Assembly: GCF_033807575.1 (NCBI RefSeq)
Contig: NC_084716.1
Coordinates: 2,542,001 to 2,606,000 of the forward strand
Length of the DNA: 64,000 bases
Source: Cydia pomonella
Lineage: Eukaryota; Arthropoda; Insecta; Lepidoptera; Tortricidae
Direction: 5' to 3'
Below the pieces are notes generated by a model. That model searched no databases. It was not told the origin of the DNA and saw nothing but the letters and a program-made list of their open reading frames with translations. The position numbers and the translations under genes are program-made. Position 1 is the stretch's first letter. Every line of letters starts with the position of its first letter. Shown here piece after piece: positions 9,238 to 20,040 of this stretch.

Positions 9238-9385
9238 TTTACACATTATTAAATTATAGAACGGTTTACCTCCAACGTTTCGAGGACAGCGTTGTCCCCG
9301 TGGTCTCGGAGAAGACTGGATAAAGTTGACACCAACATCTTCTAGCCGCGCGAGTTTCGAACTACCCGCACTTTGGCTTGTTCTT
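9238..9385 (-). repeat. Dispersed repeat abutting the LINE fragment
   Basis: The minus strand reads CTCGAAACGTTGGAGG, then AATAATGTGTAAAA. I recall this as a common lepidopteran repeat but cannot name its class. The AATGTGTAAAA end appears again at about 8757-8772. Confidence 0.35.
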
Positions 9386-10050
9386 TTTTTTTCGTTTCGT
9401 TTGTTTCGTACAATAAAGTGTTTATTAATTAATTTACTTAAATGATACTTCAAGTACAATCAGAATAAAAAATAGCGGATGAAACAACGCCCCAAAAGCA
9501 CAGAATAAATAATAGTACTACCGTACAGAAATGACACTTCCTACAACACCGAAGTTAGACAGCGAATCAGGGACGAATTATGCTGTCCCTTTCTAATGTA
9601 TGGCACTATCCCTGTTGGTCATTTAGGGTTGTCAAAATTTAAGTCATTATCTTATACGTATAGGGACGTCAAGTGGTAACCCATCCCTAAACCCAACCCA
9701 ACCCTAATAATTGCAGCCGAGAAAAGCCGAAAGGAAGAGTGTCGCCCCACTGCTAAAAGTATTTGTCACCCTTAATTATATATTTTTTTGTGTTGAAAAG
9801 TATCTGCCGCTGACTAATTGGTCTGCATATACAGAGCATATCTCTATTTCTTTGATTATTAGATAATTATAGCACTTTGGACGCATAGTTTGAAAAAAAT
9901 GAAAATGAAAAATACTTATTTAAGATAAGTAGGTACAATTAACTTAAGTAATCTATATATACAAACTTATTCACTAATTTATTATGTAAGGAAGTTATCT
10001 TAACGTGCGATGCAATATCGGTATCGGTGGCCCCGAACTAGGCAGGCCTC
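9386..10050. other. Unannotated AT-rich stretch
   Basis: No feature recognised. Confidence 0.5.
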
Positions 10051-10159
10051 CTGAGGGCCTACCGCGAACCACGTGTTGCCTCTCTGTCGCACTTGTAAAT
10101 TCGTACGTAAGTGTGACAGGGAGGCAACACGTCGAACGTGGTTCGCGGTAGGCCCTCAG
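10051..10159. mobile_element. 109-bp palindromic MITE
   Basis: CTGAGGGCCTACCGCGAACC at the left is mirrored at the right, with arms of about 50 bp joined by a short spacer. Half an arm (GAGGGCCTACCGCGAAC) also occurs at about 2567. Target duplication not evident. Confidence 0.75.
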
Positions 10160-10605
10160 TACTTGGTGTGGTACAGATAATGGAAGGTCGGTTGACACAG
10201 TCAAGTGAAAAAACTTGTATTTTGGAAAATAATTAAATGTGAGCTGCGAAATATTTACTGAAAAATGCTAAATATGTTACTATTAACTTTTAATTAACTA
10301 CAAACAAAAGAATAAAGAAGCATATAGGAGTAGAAATTAAACTAGATAATTAATAACCACGTTAATTGAACGCGTGTTAACTCCGTTGCGTGAATTTACT
10401 TTAGTAACTCCTCCCTTCATCGTACGATAATCCGGTCAGCCAGTACTTCAAAAGCCGCTTAACCTCATAAACTGAGCCGTTCTTTATTTGACACTTTTTT
10501 ACGAGTCTGTTGTAAATAAAACTTGAGATATACTTATGGGTCAAAACGACTAGCAAAAACACTATGTACTTCCGAAGTGCATAGTCATTGGAAGTCGATA
10601 CAGTA
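10160..10605. other. Unannotated AT-rich stretch
   Basis: No feature recognised. Confidence 0.5.
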
Positions 10606-10794
10606 CCCCTAGTGTAAATTTAATCGACATCATAACGTGACGAACGCGTTTGCGTTAAGTCAATGTCATTTTGTATAGGATTTTGAGTTTCCAAAACGTC
10701 CCGCTTGGCGCGCTCTTTCTAAATCCAATACAAAATGAGACTAAACGCAAACGCGTACGTCACGTTTCGAAATCGAATTTATTTACACTAGGTG
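10606..10794. mobile_element. MITE family A, copy 2
   Basis: 189 bp, starting CCCCTAGTGTAAATTTAATC and ending with the inverse, flanked by TA on both sides (10604-10605, 10795-10796). The core is close to the copy at 50439-50619. Confidence 0.82.
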
Positions 10795-10796
10795 TA

Positions 10797-11177
10797 CAGA
10801 TTTGTGTTTTCGTAGTAATATTTTAAAAATAAAGTTTGACACGTTACCCTTGATGCTGACTGTACCTACGCAGCAATTGCTGCGTCTAGTTCATTTATGG
10901 TCTATGGTTAGTTTAGGACTACTGGGAAATACGTGACTTATGAGTTCTGACTAGATCAACGGTTTCCAAACTATCTTGTAGGGTGATTGCCCTTACATGT
11001 TCTAATTTACTTATACGCAAGATATTTGAAAAATAAGGACTACTAGGAATTTAAATTATATTAATAAAATTGAAAACCAGTGGTCAATAACCACTAGATT
11101 CCCAATTTCTATCGCTTGTATTCCAAAAATAGCATTTTGGCCGTTACGAAATCGAGCGCTTAAATTTAAAAAATCGC
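10797..11177. other. Mostly unannotated; MITE end fragment
   Basis: 10846-10868 carries TTGATGCTGACTGTAC, the terminal sequence of the MITEs at 33798-34003 and 53936-54160. Nothing else recognised. Confidence 0.45.
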
Positions 11178-11252
11178 CCTCTAGTCAAGCGGACCCTAAG
11201 CTCCCATGAGCCGTGGCAAAATGCCGGGATAACGCGAAGAAGAAGAGAGAGA
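11178..11252 (+). mobile_element. 3' end of a tRNA-derived SINE
   Basis: Matches the last part of the SINE at 12295-12602: GTCAAGCGGACCC, GCTCCCATGAGCCGTGGCAA, GCCGGGATAACGC. Confidence 0.65.
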
Positions 11253-11363
11253 GATGACGTAACGTTTTCTCTGTCATTCCGATACATTTTTACTTTTTGA
11301 TTCATCTCGGCATAATAATTAATCTTAAATCACGTTTAATCTTTCTGGGGACAACGCCCGTTA

Positions 11364-11388
11364 TTGAATTGAATTGAATTGAATTGAA
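11364..11388 (+). repeat. (TTGAA)n microsatellite
   Basis: Five units in tandem. Placed after CAACGCCCGTTA, it may be the simple-repeat tail of a retroelement. Confidence 0.8.
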
Positions 11389-11403
11389 AAAACAACTGGG
11401 CGT

Positions 11404-11532
11404 GTAGTTAACGTGCTAATCGTTTACGCTACGTAGCGAACGAAACAACTGTCACTGTCGCAATAGGTATTATGAGAGAGACAGATGACTACGCTACGAT
11501 ACGGAGCGTTTACGACAGACACGTTGGCTAAG
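11404..11532. mobile_element. MITE (GCGTAGCCAACGT family), copy 1
   Basis: Shares CGAACGAAACAACTGTCAC, GAGAGACAGATGACTACGC and GTTGGCTA with the adjacent copy at 11543-11690. More diverged. Confidence 0.55.
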
Positions 11533-11542
11533 CTGAACTGCC

Positions 11543-11690
11543 CGCGTAGCCAACGTGCCTATCGTTCGCGCTCCGTGGCGAACGAAACGCAACTGTCACA
11601 GTCGCACTAATATGGAAGAGTGATAGAGAGAGATGACTACGCTACGCTACGGAGCGTTAAGCGTTAACGATTCTAACGTTGGCTACGCGG
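11543..11690. mobile_element. MITE (GCGTAGCCAACGT family), copy 2
   Basis: Ends CGCGTAGCCAACGT and ACGTTGGCTACGCGG are mirror images. The centre has CGCAACTGTCACAGTCGCAC and a GATAGAGAGAGATGAC run. Fragments of the family lie at 3150-3200, 47388-47470 and, inverted, 62376-62482. Confidence 0.7.
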
Positions 11691-11939
11691 CCTGATTCAT
11701 CTAGGTCCCCAGTTCTCGACGCAGTGAGTTCGAGGCGTAGTGACGCACAGTTTGAGAACCCTTTATTATGTTTCATGCGAATCCTTGGACGTTGTTTGTT
11801 CAACATAAACATAACAAGGAAGGGTACTCGATGTCTCATAAGTTTTTCGTTGATATTTGTATGCCTTTATATTAAACTGATAACATAAACATAACGTATC
11901 TATCTATCTATAAGGTTATTTATTTAGTGGCAACATTTC
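11691..11939. other. Unannotated stretch
   Basis: (TATC)n at about 11897-11912; nothing else. Confidence 0.5.
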
Positions 11940-12145
11940 CATCATAAAGGCGTACTTTACCGCCCTAGTGCGGTAACTTTACTAGCACTATACGTGCGTA
12001 GGTCGAAAATTTAAAGGCCCACATGAACTGTACTGTAGGTAAAACGTTGTACAATACACGTGCGAAAAGGTAAGGCCGGCCGTGTTTTAATTTATCACCA
12101 CACTGCGAATTTCTTACTTTAAGTACTTGTATCGTAATTTACTAT
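11940..12145 (+). repeat. Dispersed repeat with inverted ends, copy 1
   Basis: Shares CTTTACCGC.CTAGTGCG, AAAACGTTGTAC, ACGTGCGAA and GTCGTGTTTTAATTTATC-like blocks with 13045-13262. Probably a MITE or a non-autonomous element relic. Confidence 0.5.
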
Positions 12146-12294
12146 TTTTATAAATTGGTATTAATTCTTAAACTAGGCGAATTACAGAAAAGCTTATTTA
12201 TGCAAGCATTATATATGATCAGGAATACACTGTTAAAATCCTGAGGGTTCCTTTCCTCGTGTCCCACCATGTTCTAAAGAATTTGGGACAAGTA

Positions 12295-12602
12295 TCGCCG
12301 TGAGTTAGTTTAGTGGTCCGGAGGTCGCGGGTTCAAACCCCGGCTCGTACCAATGAGTTTTTCGGAACTTATGTACGAAATATCATTTGATATTTACCAG
12401 TCGCTTTTCGGTGAAGGAAAACATCGTGAGGAAACCGGACTAATCCCAACAAGGCCTAGTTTACCCTCTGGGTTGGAAGGTCAGATGGCAGTCGCTTTCG
12501 TAAAAATTAGTGCCTACGCCAAATCTTGGGATTAGTTGTCAAGCGGACCCCAGGCTCCCATGAGCCGTGGCAATGTGCCGGGACAACGCTAGGAAGAAGA
12601 GA
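12295..12602 (+). mobile_element. tRNA-derived SINE
   Basis: The head ends with a B box GGGTTCAAACCCC and CTCGTACCA. The body has AATGAGTTTTTCGGAACTTA, GAGGAAACCGGACTAATCCC and CATGAGCCGTGGCAA. A closely matching inverted copy is at 31366-31645 and a 3' fragment at 11178-11252. No protein is encoded; a 60-codon frame here is incidental. The 5' end is approximate. Confidence 0.82.
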
Positions 12603-12605
12603 GGT

Positions 12606-12700
12606 TAGCCGCGTAAACTGAAGACCCCGGTTCGATCCCGACCTCGGCCACCTTTCTTTAGTAAGTATATGACATATATTTCAGATTATAATATATATAC
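12606..12700 (+). mobile_element. Second SINE fragment, tRNA-like head
   Basis: CCCCGGTTCGATCCCGACC is a clear B box. The downstream TATATGACAT.TATTTCAG module also occurs at 47700-47735. Confidence 0.5.
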
Positions 12701-13044
12701 CTGATGTAGCCCGTAACACACAGCAAATAATTAAAACATTGTTTGTACTCCTCAAACGGTGAATTTTTTTTTCAATAACTTTTAAAAAGCATGAAGTCAG
12801 TAACTTCCTATTTTTCATAGAAATTTAATATTATCTTCAATGTACGCTATTATCATTGTAATGGACGTTGCTTGTCACGCCTTAAATATAACCAAATTCG
12901 CAATTTACTAAAAATCAAGACAAAAGTTATTTTTAAAAGTCACTGGACAAATTTAATGTTGGTCAGTATGAGGAGTACAGCGTACCGTTTAATTTTTTGC
13001 TCGTATTCAGACCACACCCGGTATATAATTATATTTACAGTACA
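12701..13044. other. Unannotated AT-rich stretch
   Basis: A 95-codon frame (12872-13159) runs into the next repeat and shows no domain. Confidence 0.45.
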
Positions 13045-13262
13045 TATGGTGCTACTTTACCGCACTAGTGCGCAAATTAGCATATTACGTTACTGTGTCA
13101 AACATTTCAAGGGCCATATGTACTGTAAAACGTTGTACGTTACATGTGCGAATAGGTAATTCGCAACTCGTGTCGATTTAAAACACTCCCTTCGGTCGTG
13201 TTTTAATTTATCCCCACTCGTTTTGAATTTCCTATTTTTCGCACTTGTATCATAATGTACTA
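13045..13262 (+). repeat. Dispersed repeat with inverted ends, copy 2
   Basis: Better preserved relative of 11940-12145, with AAAACACTCCCTTCGGTCGT and TTTTAATTTATCCCCACTCG. Confidence 0.55.
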
Positions 13263-13471
13263 ATACCTACTTAAAACATAAACAAAAAAATATTAAAAGT
13301 AATTTGAGAAATAAGTCACGACAAATATGTCACAATTATAAATCTTATACGATATTTTGCATTATTTTGTTTTCTTAAGTAATAGTTACTTATTTTTATA
13401 AAGCGTTTTTAAATAAAGATACGTGTCAAGATTGTGTACCATATTTCAAATGGTAAAAAAACGAACTATAG

Positions 13472-14062
13472 TTGAATATCTCAGGTATCTCAGGAACCAT
13501 TAAGTCCACACCCACAGCTTGGCTGCCAACTCTGTGCAATATAGCTCCGCCACACCTGCGTAGGAAGCATGCGCTATTGAGAGAAGCTGAGAAAATTAGG
13601 TCAAATAGCTCTTTACCCATCCATCGAGAGTTCAGCTGCCCACCACATCAGCGCTTGAAGTCCCGACGCCCTCCATATGCTCAGAATGTGCAAGGCTTTA
13701 ATGTGTCTGAAGCCTGGGAAAATGAGTGGAGCGCTGCAAATGTAGACTCGAGAGTTGTTAACCCAGCACGTCGTCTTGCCGGATTTGATCTTCCTAGACA
13801 GCAATGGTGCCGTTTGAACAGACTGAGAACGAGACACGGCCGAAGCAACTACTTTTTGCACAGGTGGGGATGGAAGGACTCAGCATTGTGTGAATGTGGT
13901 GAAGAGACCCAAACCATGGAACACATTATCCAGCGCTGTCCTCTGCATTCATACTTTGGACTACCGGAAGACCTACTATATCTCACAACCCATGCAGCTG
14001 CATGGCTGAACACACTGAATGTTGACATTTTACCTTATTATGTTGTAATTTTTAAATTCTAA
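13472..14062 (+). pseudogene. C-terminal fragment of a non-LTR retrotransposon ORF2
   Basis: The frame reads S-G-T-I-K-S-T-P, W-L-P-T-L-C-N-I-A-P-P-H-L-R-R, then R-L-R-T-R-H-G-R-S and a C-x-C-x8-H-x4-C motif (about residues 139-155), ending W-L-N-T-L. This is the conserved C-terminal region of a LINE ORF2, downstream of the reverse transcriptase. It is continuous for 196 codons but cut off at its 5' end. An opposite-strand relative is at 43413-43660. AATAAA at 14100-14106 probably marks its 3' end. Confidence 0.72.
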
Positions 14063-14110
14063 TTGATTGCCTATATGTTAATACTTGTGCCATACGACTA
14101 AATAAAATAG

Positions 14111-14482
14111 TTGAATATTTTATCGCTAGCGGGTTAGGCAAGTAAGAAAACTTTTGTAAGACAGCCGGAAATGAATCGATAGGGAAAATGCCATCAAACC
14201 ATGGGGTTCAGCGATCAGCGATAGTCAGCAACTCTATGATTAATGACAACTGCCATTCAGATCAACAAGGAACGTGATTAGCGGGAATATTTTAAGCTCT
14301 TGACAGCAAAATTTCTGATGAAGGGTTGTATTCTCATGATAAGAGACAGAGTAAACGCAGTACGTACGACTTATAAAAAAATGGTTTAGTAATGCCAAAG
14401 ACGGTTGAGCAATTTTATTTAGCCTCGGTAGAGAGTACCATTTCGTACCATTTGGCGTTGAAATTTGGGGTCCCAGCGCGCA
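14111..14482. other. Unannotated stretch
   Basis: Nothing recognised. Confidence 0.45.
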
Positions 14483-14690
14483 CAAGTTTTGTGCAGAAAT
14501 CGCGAAGCGTCCGGTTTACGTAACTGGTGACCGAAGAGCTGGCGGCATCCTCGCACAACGTATAGCAGTATTGCGATCAACGAGGAAATGCCACCAGCAT
14601 CCTTGGCCAGCTCCAGCACCAGTGCTGGCATACCGCATAGGTGGAGGTCAAATTTACGATTTAGATATTGTATACTGATGACATGGCATT
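14483..14690 (+). pseudogene. 3' end of the restriction-like-endonuclease retrotransposon family, copy 3
   Basis: Two frames joined by a frameshift near 14540 give V-Y-V-T-G-D then R-A-G-G-I-L-A-Q-R-I-A-V, the family C-terminus. The 3' UTR follows; its end is uncertain. Confidence 0.6.
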
Positions 14691-14726
14691 GTGGACGATT
14701 TAATAAGGTGACAATTAAGTCATAAG

Positions 14727-14975
14727 CCGTGGCCGAGTCGATGACGTCCGACTTTCAATCCAGTGATCGCAGTTCAAATATTTTGCTCGTACCAATGAGT
14801 TCGGTACTTATGTACGGAATATCATTTTAAATCCACAACCAGCTTTTCGTCGAAGGAAAACAGCGTGAGGAAACCTGCATGCATTTGCGAAGATATTCAA
14901 AGATATGTCGTAGTCCGCAATCCGCATTTGGCCAGCGTGGAGACTATAACCCAAGCCCTCTCGCGCAAGAGAGGA
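14727..14975 (+). mobile_element. tRNA-derived SINE, diverged type
   Basis: The head has GCCGTGGCCGAGTCGATGAC (A-box region) and a weak B box CAGTTCAAAT. The body has CTCGTACCAATGAG and GAGGAAACCTGCATGCAT, ending CCCTCTCGCGCAAGAGAGGA. Confidence 0.65.
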
Positions 14976-15560
14976 GGCTTATATTCAGCACAACGTATAA
15001 TATAAGCAGGCTGTATTGTATAAAAGTGAAACTCTTTAAGCCTCTAGTTCGATTCGAAGCCATATATGGCAGTTTTAAATTGTAACTCTATTGACAGCTT
15101 TTAAAGTTCAAATTTAAACATATACTCGTAATTTTATTAGATATGCACTATAGGGTATCCGGAGAAGAGTTATCTTTAAGTCCATCAAGAAAAAAAATAG
15201 TAAGCTGATTAAAGGATTATTTGGAAGAAATCGCTTTATAGCCATACTCCCGCCTTTTTTGCTGGATAAATATTATTATTTAGTTTGGGTATTTTTTTAT
15301 AACCTTAAATTTGTGAGCAACAAAGAATAGGTATATTTATTTAGTAATATTTATTGGTTAACCAGCCAAAAAACCGCCTGGATCTGTCACTGAACGACCT
15401 GACTTTAAACCTACATTATTTGATCATGTAATGTTTTCATCTACCCGCAACTGGATTAAGGAGCCATATGAGGGTACATTTTGTTTACTTTTTTTTAAAT
15501 ACCTAAAGATACAGAGTATAGTAAAAGATAACAGCAAACAAAAAATTATATGCAGATGTA
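14976..15560. other. Unannotated AT-rich stretch
   Basis: No feature recognised. Confidence 0.5.
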
Positions 15561-15796
15561 AATTAAAGCAAGAAATATTACTTTGCTAATCCGCGAGAAA
15601 ATAACGTGTTAGTCAATCAGTGCTAACCCGTTATACTTACTTGCGTATTTTTACATGCAATTAATGTTCCCACCCTCCCACCGCAAAAATAAATACGCAA
15701 ATAAATATAACAACCCACCACCAAAAGTACAAAACTCAAAGTTTTAGGTGGGAACATTAATTGCATGTAAAAATACGCAAGTAAGCATAACGGGTT
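15561..15796. mobile_element. Palindromic MITE, left part (interrupted)
   Basis: A long hairpin: the arm starting AATTAAAGCAAGAAATATTA runs into AACCCGTTATACTTACTTGC, then ATGCAATTAATGTTCCCACC. The inner arm is mirrored at 15749-15796, but the outer 60 bp of the right arm lie at 17830-17893. Together the arms are about 110 bp each and the intact MITE would be about 300 bp. Confidence 0.8.
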
Positions 15797-17829
15797 TTTT
15801 TTTTTGCGTGGATGGAGGGAATCCTCATTGGATACCACCAGGCCGGTCCTGGTGGCATGCCCAACTCGACTGAAGATGGCATCCCGCCCTAGGATGGAAT
15901 GCCACCGACAGTCGCCTACGGACTAAAACCTCCACCCGTGCAGTGTAGTTGTACCAGGAAACGCGGTGATATCGGTATACACGTTGTCGCCTGGGTGTGA
16001 TTTGTGTGGATATTTTAATGATTTAGTGTGGTGTATTTATGTTGTAGAATTGTTTTTGTGGTGAATAGTACCTAATATGTGTATGTAAGTGAAAAGGTGA
16101 TAGGAGAATGTGGAAAAAAGGGGGGTTTGGGGGTAGGGGGCGAAGTAACATAAGTTATTCGTTCATTAGTAGGCAGATTATAGGTTTTGAGCGTATTGCC
16201 TCTTCTTGTAGCTTATTAGCCATAATTGATTTTTCCTCTTATTTTTGTAGACATTAAGCATATATAAGGGCAAGTGGCCGAAGTAGCACTATGCTTAGTG
16301 TTGATCTGTAGATTGTTTTTGGCGGCGTGAGAGGCGCAGTTGTAGCATAATCGGTCATAATCATCTTTTACTGGGCAGTGCTTGTAGTCGTGTCCAGTGG
16401 CTGCGCAGTGAGAGCAACTGGCAGTGTCATTTTAAGTGCATCGTTTGCGGGTGTGTCCAATCTGTAAGCACTGTTAACATTGTAGTAGCGGTATGTATTC
16501 GCCTACATACACTTTCTGGTGGTCTACATTTAATTTAGCAATTTTGATTATTGTCTTGAAGATCTCGGGTGTCGTCTTGAATACTGCGTTGTACAGTCTT
16601 GGGTTTCTGTTAGCTTTCAGAAAGTGTAAAGTGAAGTCTCGGTCTTCTTTGATGAGTGCGGCGAGTTCGGTATTCTGTCCGATAATAACGTTCGCTAGCT
16701 GGTCTGATTTAGTGTTCTCCGATACTCCCTTTAGGATAATCATGGGCGACAGGGATTTGGACTTTTCGGCGATGACCTCGCAATTTAAGTCGTTCGTCAT
16801 AGAGATTGCCCTGTCGCGCTGTTCTGGTGTATCAAATTCGACGCGTACCTTATTATTTGACACGTGTTTTGTATTAGCAGGGGCGAAAGTGGTGTTTCTG
16901 AACGAGACGCTCTTCTTCCACATCTCCAGGGTCTCAACGGGGCTGTTGACTGTGGCTTTAGCAGTGAGTATAAGAGCCGGTTTATTTACAGGGATGTCCG
17001 GTGGTGTAATAGTGCGAGTGATGTCTTTGGGACGGGACTCTGTGCTTGCTGCCACAGTGGCGTATGATCGTCCGTTTCCACCTTGTCGTGTAGTGCCACT
17101 TACTGTACAATTTGTCCAGTCGTCCTTGATCTTTTTGAATTCAGTTTCAATAGTGTTTTGTATGAGTGTGACGATTGTTTCTTCTTGAAAGCTGCTTATA
17201 GTTTTATCATGTCTCTCTCGGCTGATAGGCATAGGCGGTAGTTTTTTGCTATTTTGGAGTGCATCCGATAAGGGTGCCCTCAGTGTGTTGTTCTTTCGGA
17301 CCTGACAGGTGAGTGATTTGATGGAGTTTACTGTGCTGAGTACCTTTTCTTTTGCTTCTCTGGTGACGCTCCGTTGGTTGGATTTTTTCCCTGGTAATAG
17401 GGTGGAGGTTATTATGTCGCACCAATAAGTTACCTTCTCAAAGTATTTCATCATGTCGGTATGCTCGTGTAGATCTTCCAGCGAGGCTTGTGTACTTGAG
17501 TCTGAGTCTCGATTAGTCTCGGGAGTAAGGTCACCTTTTTGTTGTGTCGCTGTGATGTTGGTTGTTGAGCTGTATGAGCTTGTTCTTGATCGGGTGGGAG
17601 GATCGATGTCCTCATCTTCTGGGCCTTCTGCGGCCTGACTGCGTGATCGCGTGTGCACGGGGGAGTGTGTGATGGGCATCTTGAAAACTCACTAAGGATC
17701 ACTCACACACAAAAAACAGTGTCTCTATCACTGATATTTCACTTTCCACAGGAGTTATGTTATAGCGGCGCAGTGGCGCAGTGGCGCATGTTGGAGCACT
17801 ATGAGTTCACTGATCGCAGCAATCGCACG
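15797..17829 (-). mobile_element. ORF1-only (gag-only) non-LTR retrotransposon, ~2.03 kb
   Basis: On the minus strand it has a ~150-bp 5' leader, one gag-like ORF, about 410 bp of 3' UTR and a terminal A-run (T-run at about 15797-15805). No reverse transcriptase is encoded. Both ends are fixed by the MITE it interrupts: the MITE arm stops at ACGGGTT and resumes at AGCACTG. Like mammalian HAL1 it could be a gag-only non-autonomous LINE, or it may have lost ORF2 by internal deletion before or after insertion. Confidence 0.72.
16216..17679 (-). pseudogene. Gag-like ORF1 with three zinc knuckles, two in-frame stops
   Basis: Starts at ATG 17677-17679 and runs 401 codons to a TAA at 16474-16476. 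In the same frame the sequence continues past that stop and past a second TAA (16432-16434) to 16216. An S-Y-A-T-V-A motif lies near residue 205, followed by an RRM-like region (S-N-N-K-V-R-V-E-F-D). The extension carries perfect C-x2-C-x4-H-x4-C knuckles; the first spans the premature stop, the second is C-S-H-C..H..C, and a third is partial. These are nucleic-acid-binding hallmarks of I/R1/Jockey-group ORF1 proteins. Both stops are single-codon changes, so damage is light. Opposite-strand frames here are shadows. Confidence 0.8.
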
Positions 17830-17893
17830 AGCACTGATTGACTAACACGTTATTTTCTCGCGGATTAGCAAAGTAATATTTCTTGCTTTAATT
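17830..17893. mobile_element. Palindromic MITE, right part (interrupted)
   Basis: Reverse complement of 15561-15624, completing the MITE split by the gag-only element. Confidence 0.8.
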
Positions 17894-18453
17894 AGCATGG
17901 ATTTCCGCAGAGTAACGCCTGATTCTATTAATATGTAGATGTGTTAGCAAACAAATGGCGCTCAAAATGTTGAACAACAAATGATAAATATACACTAGAT
18001 ATTTAGAATTAACTTTACAGGAGTTCAAACAATGCGAGCAGATGAAATTTTCTCACCCTGTCGCTTGTTGTGTAAGTAAATGGTTTAAAACAGGCCATAC
18101 AATAGGCGTTTTTTAAAATATGTAATGAATAGGTATTGAAACGAAAAAGAAGATACTCTCACTTGGGCTTAGCCATGTGATCCAGAATCACGTGAATCTT
18201 CGTTGCGTTCTAAATTAGGATACGTCCTAATACCTTTTTATCAGACTTGCTCGAAAAAAATGTCATGCAGGTGTATTACTTAATACAATATTATGCAACT
18301 GTTGTATTTTTTATTTTTATTTTATTTAATTTTATTATTTAGGCAAATTACCAACCAATCTATAAACCAATATTTACTTTGATTTTATTTACGCCTATCA
18401 TTTTAGGTTTTATTGCTCCCTTAAAACTATATTGTGTGCTGTACATAATTATG
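17894..18453. other. Unannotated AT-rich stretch
   Basis: No feature recognised. Confidence 0.5.
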
Positions 18454-18771
18454 CTTCGAGCAACACCGGCTTCCAACACGTCGGAAGGGAGGAGCCTAAG
18501 CGATATCTTACCGAACAAATCATTCTGCCATTTTTTGCGGGGGGAAACCTGCACACAGTCGCACTTCACACTCACTACATACAAAATCCAATCTGTAATG
18601 ATGACACAAAGACATGAAAATGGCACACCTCAAAGACAAATCTTGCATACCTCGATCTCTTTTTGTGTACGGACGAGTCACAACATGCCCCGCCATAGGT
18701 ACAGTTGTACCTATGCTTCGGCAGAGGGAAAATAGTATGAATGCCGTCTCCCTTCCCGGTGTTGCTCGAAG
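18454..18771. mobile_element. Element with 16-bp inverted ends
   Basis: CTTCGAGCAACACCGG at 18454-18469 is exactly mirrored at 18756-18771. TAATTA occurs close to both ends (18446-18451 and 18772-18777), a possible target duplication. The interior codes for nothing recognisable. Confidence 0.5.
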
Positions 18772-19507
18772 TAATTACGTCTTAAAATTCTCGGGCCCGT
18801 CTTTCCAAACGTCAACTTCCTTTCGTTTTGTAACTTCGGCCCTTGAATTTTAAGAACCCTTATTATATACCTGTTGCACAATAGTAAATTGTGCAACAAG
18901 GGAGGTAATTGGAATATCGAAAAAGACGTCTTTAGATTCACGACAGCCGATATATTACTATGGTACCTGAAACTACATAAACTGATAGGTATAGACATAC
19001 CTTATCTAGTTGTAAGTACAACGTTTCAGATCAATCTAGCTAGTCATTTTAAAATGAGAGCGTAACTACGTTTGTATGGAGAACCGAGCGACGAATTCAG
19101 GTTTAACGACGTCTACCCGCCCATTTTATAGCCCCACTTGAGACTGAGGTGTAAGACAAGGATTTCGCATAAAACACATGCGAGGTGAAAATGTAAGTAA
19201 TTAATGGATTCTTAATCTAGTTCTAAGACGTTCTATTTTAAAACGTATTTAGTGGGGGCTAAGCTAGACTAATTATGTATTAATAATATTAATACGAGTA
19301 TACACAAAGTTACACGAGATTCACATTAATAAACCGACTTAAAATATGTCTCTTGATGAAAAAAAAAAGTCAATTATTTAGTTTATTTTATTTTATTAAT
19401 CAACTCACAAATAAGCTTACAGTCTAGACCAAGGTGCTAAAGGCGCTAAGGTAAAGTTATCTATTATACACATTACGTAATATACATATTATGGTTACGT
19501 CACACTT
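18772..19507. other. Unannotated stretch with one small palindrome
   Basis: 18875-18899 is a short palindrome (GTTGCACAATAG / TTGTGCAAC). Otherwise AT-rich without features. Confidence 0.45.
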
Positions 19508-19762
19508 ATGCTAAGTATAGAATATGCTGGTCCCTCCAACAACCACATATTTGCGGCGTTTGCAGTAGAGACTTTAGGGTCGTGGAGCAACGACGCACAT
19601 ATCTTAAAAAAGATTTTAAAAAAACTGCTTGAGACTGCGGGTGACCCTAGGGCTGCTGGCTCATTCCTAGGTCAAAGAAAAGGCATCGCCATTCAACGAT
19701 GGAACGTAGCCAGCCTTATGGGCTCCCTTCCGCAGGGGACAGACCTGGGGGTCTGTCCATAG
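19508..19762 (+). pseudogene. 3' end of the restriction-like-endonuclease retrotransposon family, copy 4
   Basis: Reads A-V-E-T-L-G-S-W, then G-D-P-R-A-A-G-S-F-L-G-Q-R and I-A-I-Q-R-W-N-V-A-S-L-M-G. This aligns with the last 70 residues of the protein at 2-817. The finger and RPD motif are absent, so the copy is 5'-truncated; a 3' UTR follows to about 19900. Confidence 0.78.
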
Positions 19763-19927
19763 GAGGGGTTTTTCTAATATTTTTATTTATATTAATTATT
19801 TTATTAGATTTAATTTAGTTGTTAAATTGAATATATTTTAATTTGCCAGGTTAATTAATACTTGTTATATATTAAATAACATTCGAAAACTCGTACATGG
19901 CTTTAATAATTTGACAAGGTGTTGTCG

Positions 19928-20040
19928 CAGTGTTGGCCGAACGTTAAGAATTGACCGTTAACCATTACAAACTGAACCGTAAACCCTAGTGGACGGTTCA
20001 ATTTGTAATGGTTAATGGTCAATTCTAAAATACGTTCGGA
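19928..20040. mobile_element. hAT-type MITE (CAGTGTTGG family), copy 3
   Basis: Starts CAGTGTTGGCCGAACGTTA and is palindromic through ACGTTCGG. The right terminal CCAACACTG is missing, so the 8-bp duplication cannot be seen. Confidence 0.75.

Noticed and set aside
8758..9459. 233-codon minus frame as one protein
   Set aside because: Only the part up to 9237 is LINE-like; the N-terminal half translates an unrelated dispersed repeat.
12295..12352. tRNA gene
   Set aside because: B box present but no complete cloverleaf; the unit continues as a SINE and is repeated inverted at 31366-31645.
16493..17188. 231-codon plus-strand frame
   Set aside because: Antisense shadow of the gag ORF1, which has clear SYATVA and zinc-knuckle motifs.
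15561..17893. Autonomous DNA transposon with ORF between inverted repeats
   Set aside because: The inner protein is a retrotransposon gag with leader and A tail; the inverted repeats are the arms of a palindromic MITE it interrupts.
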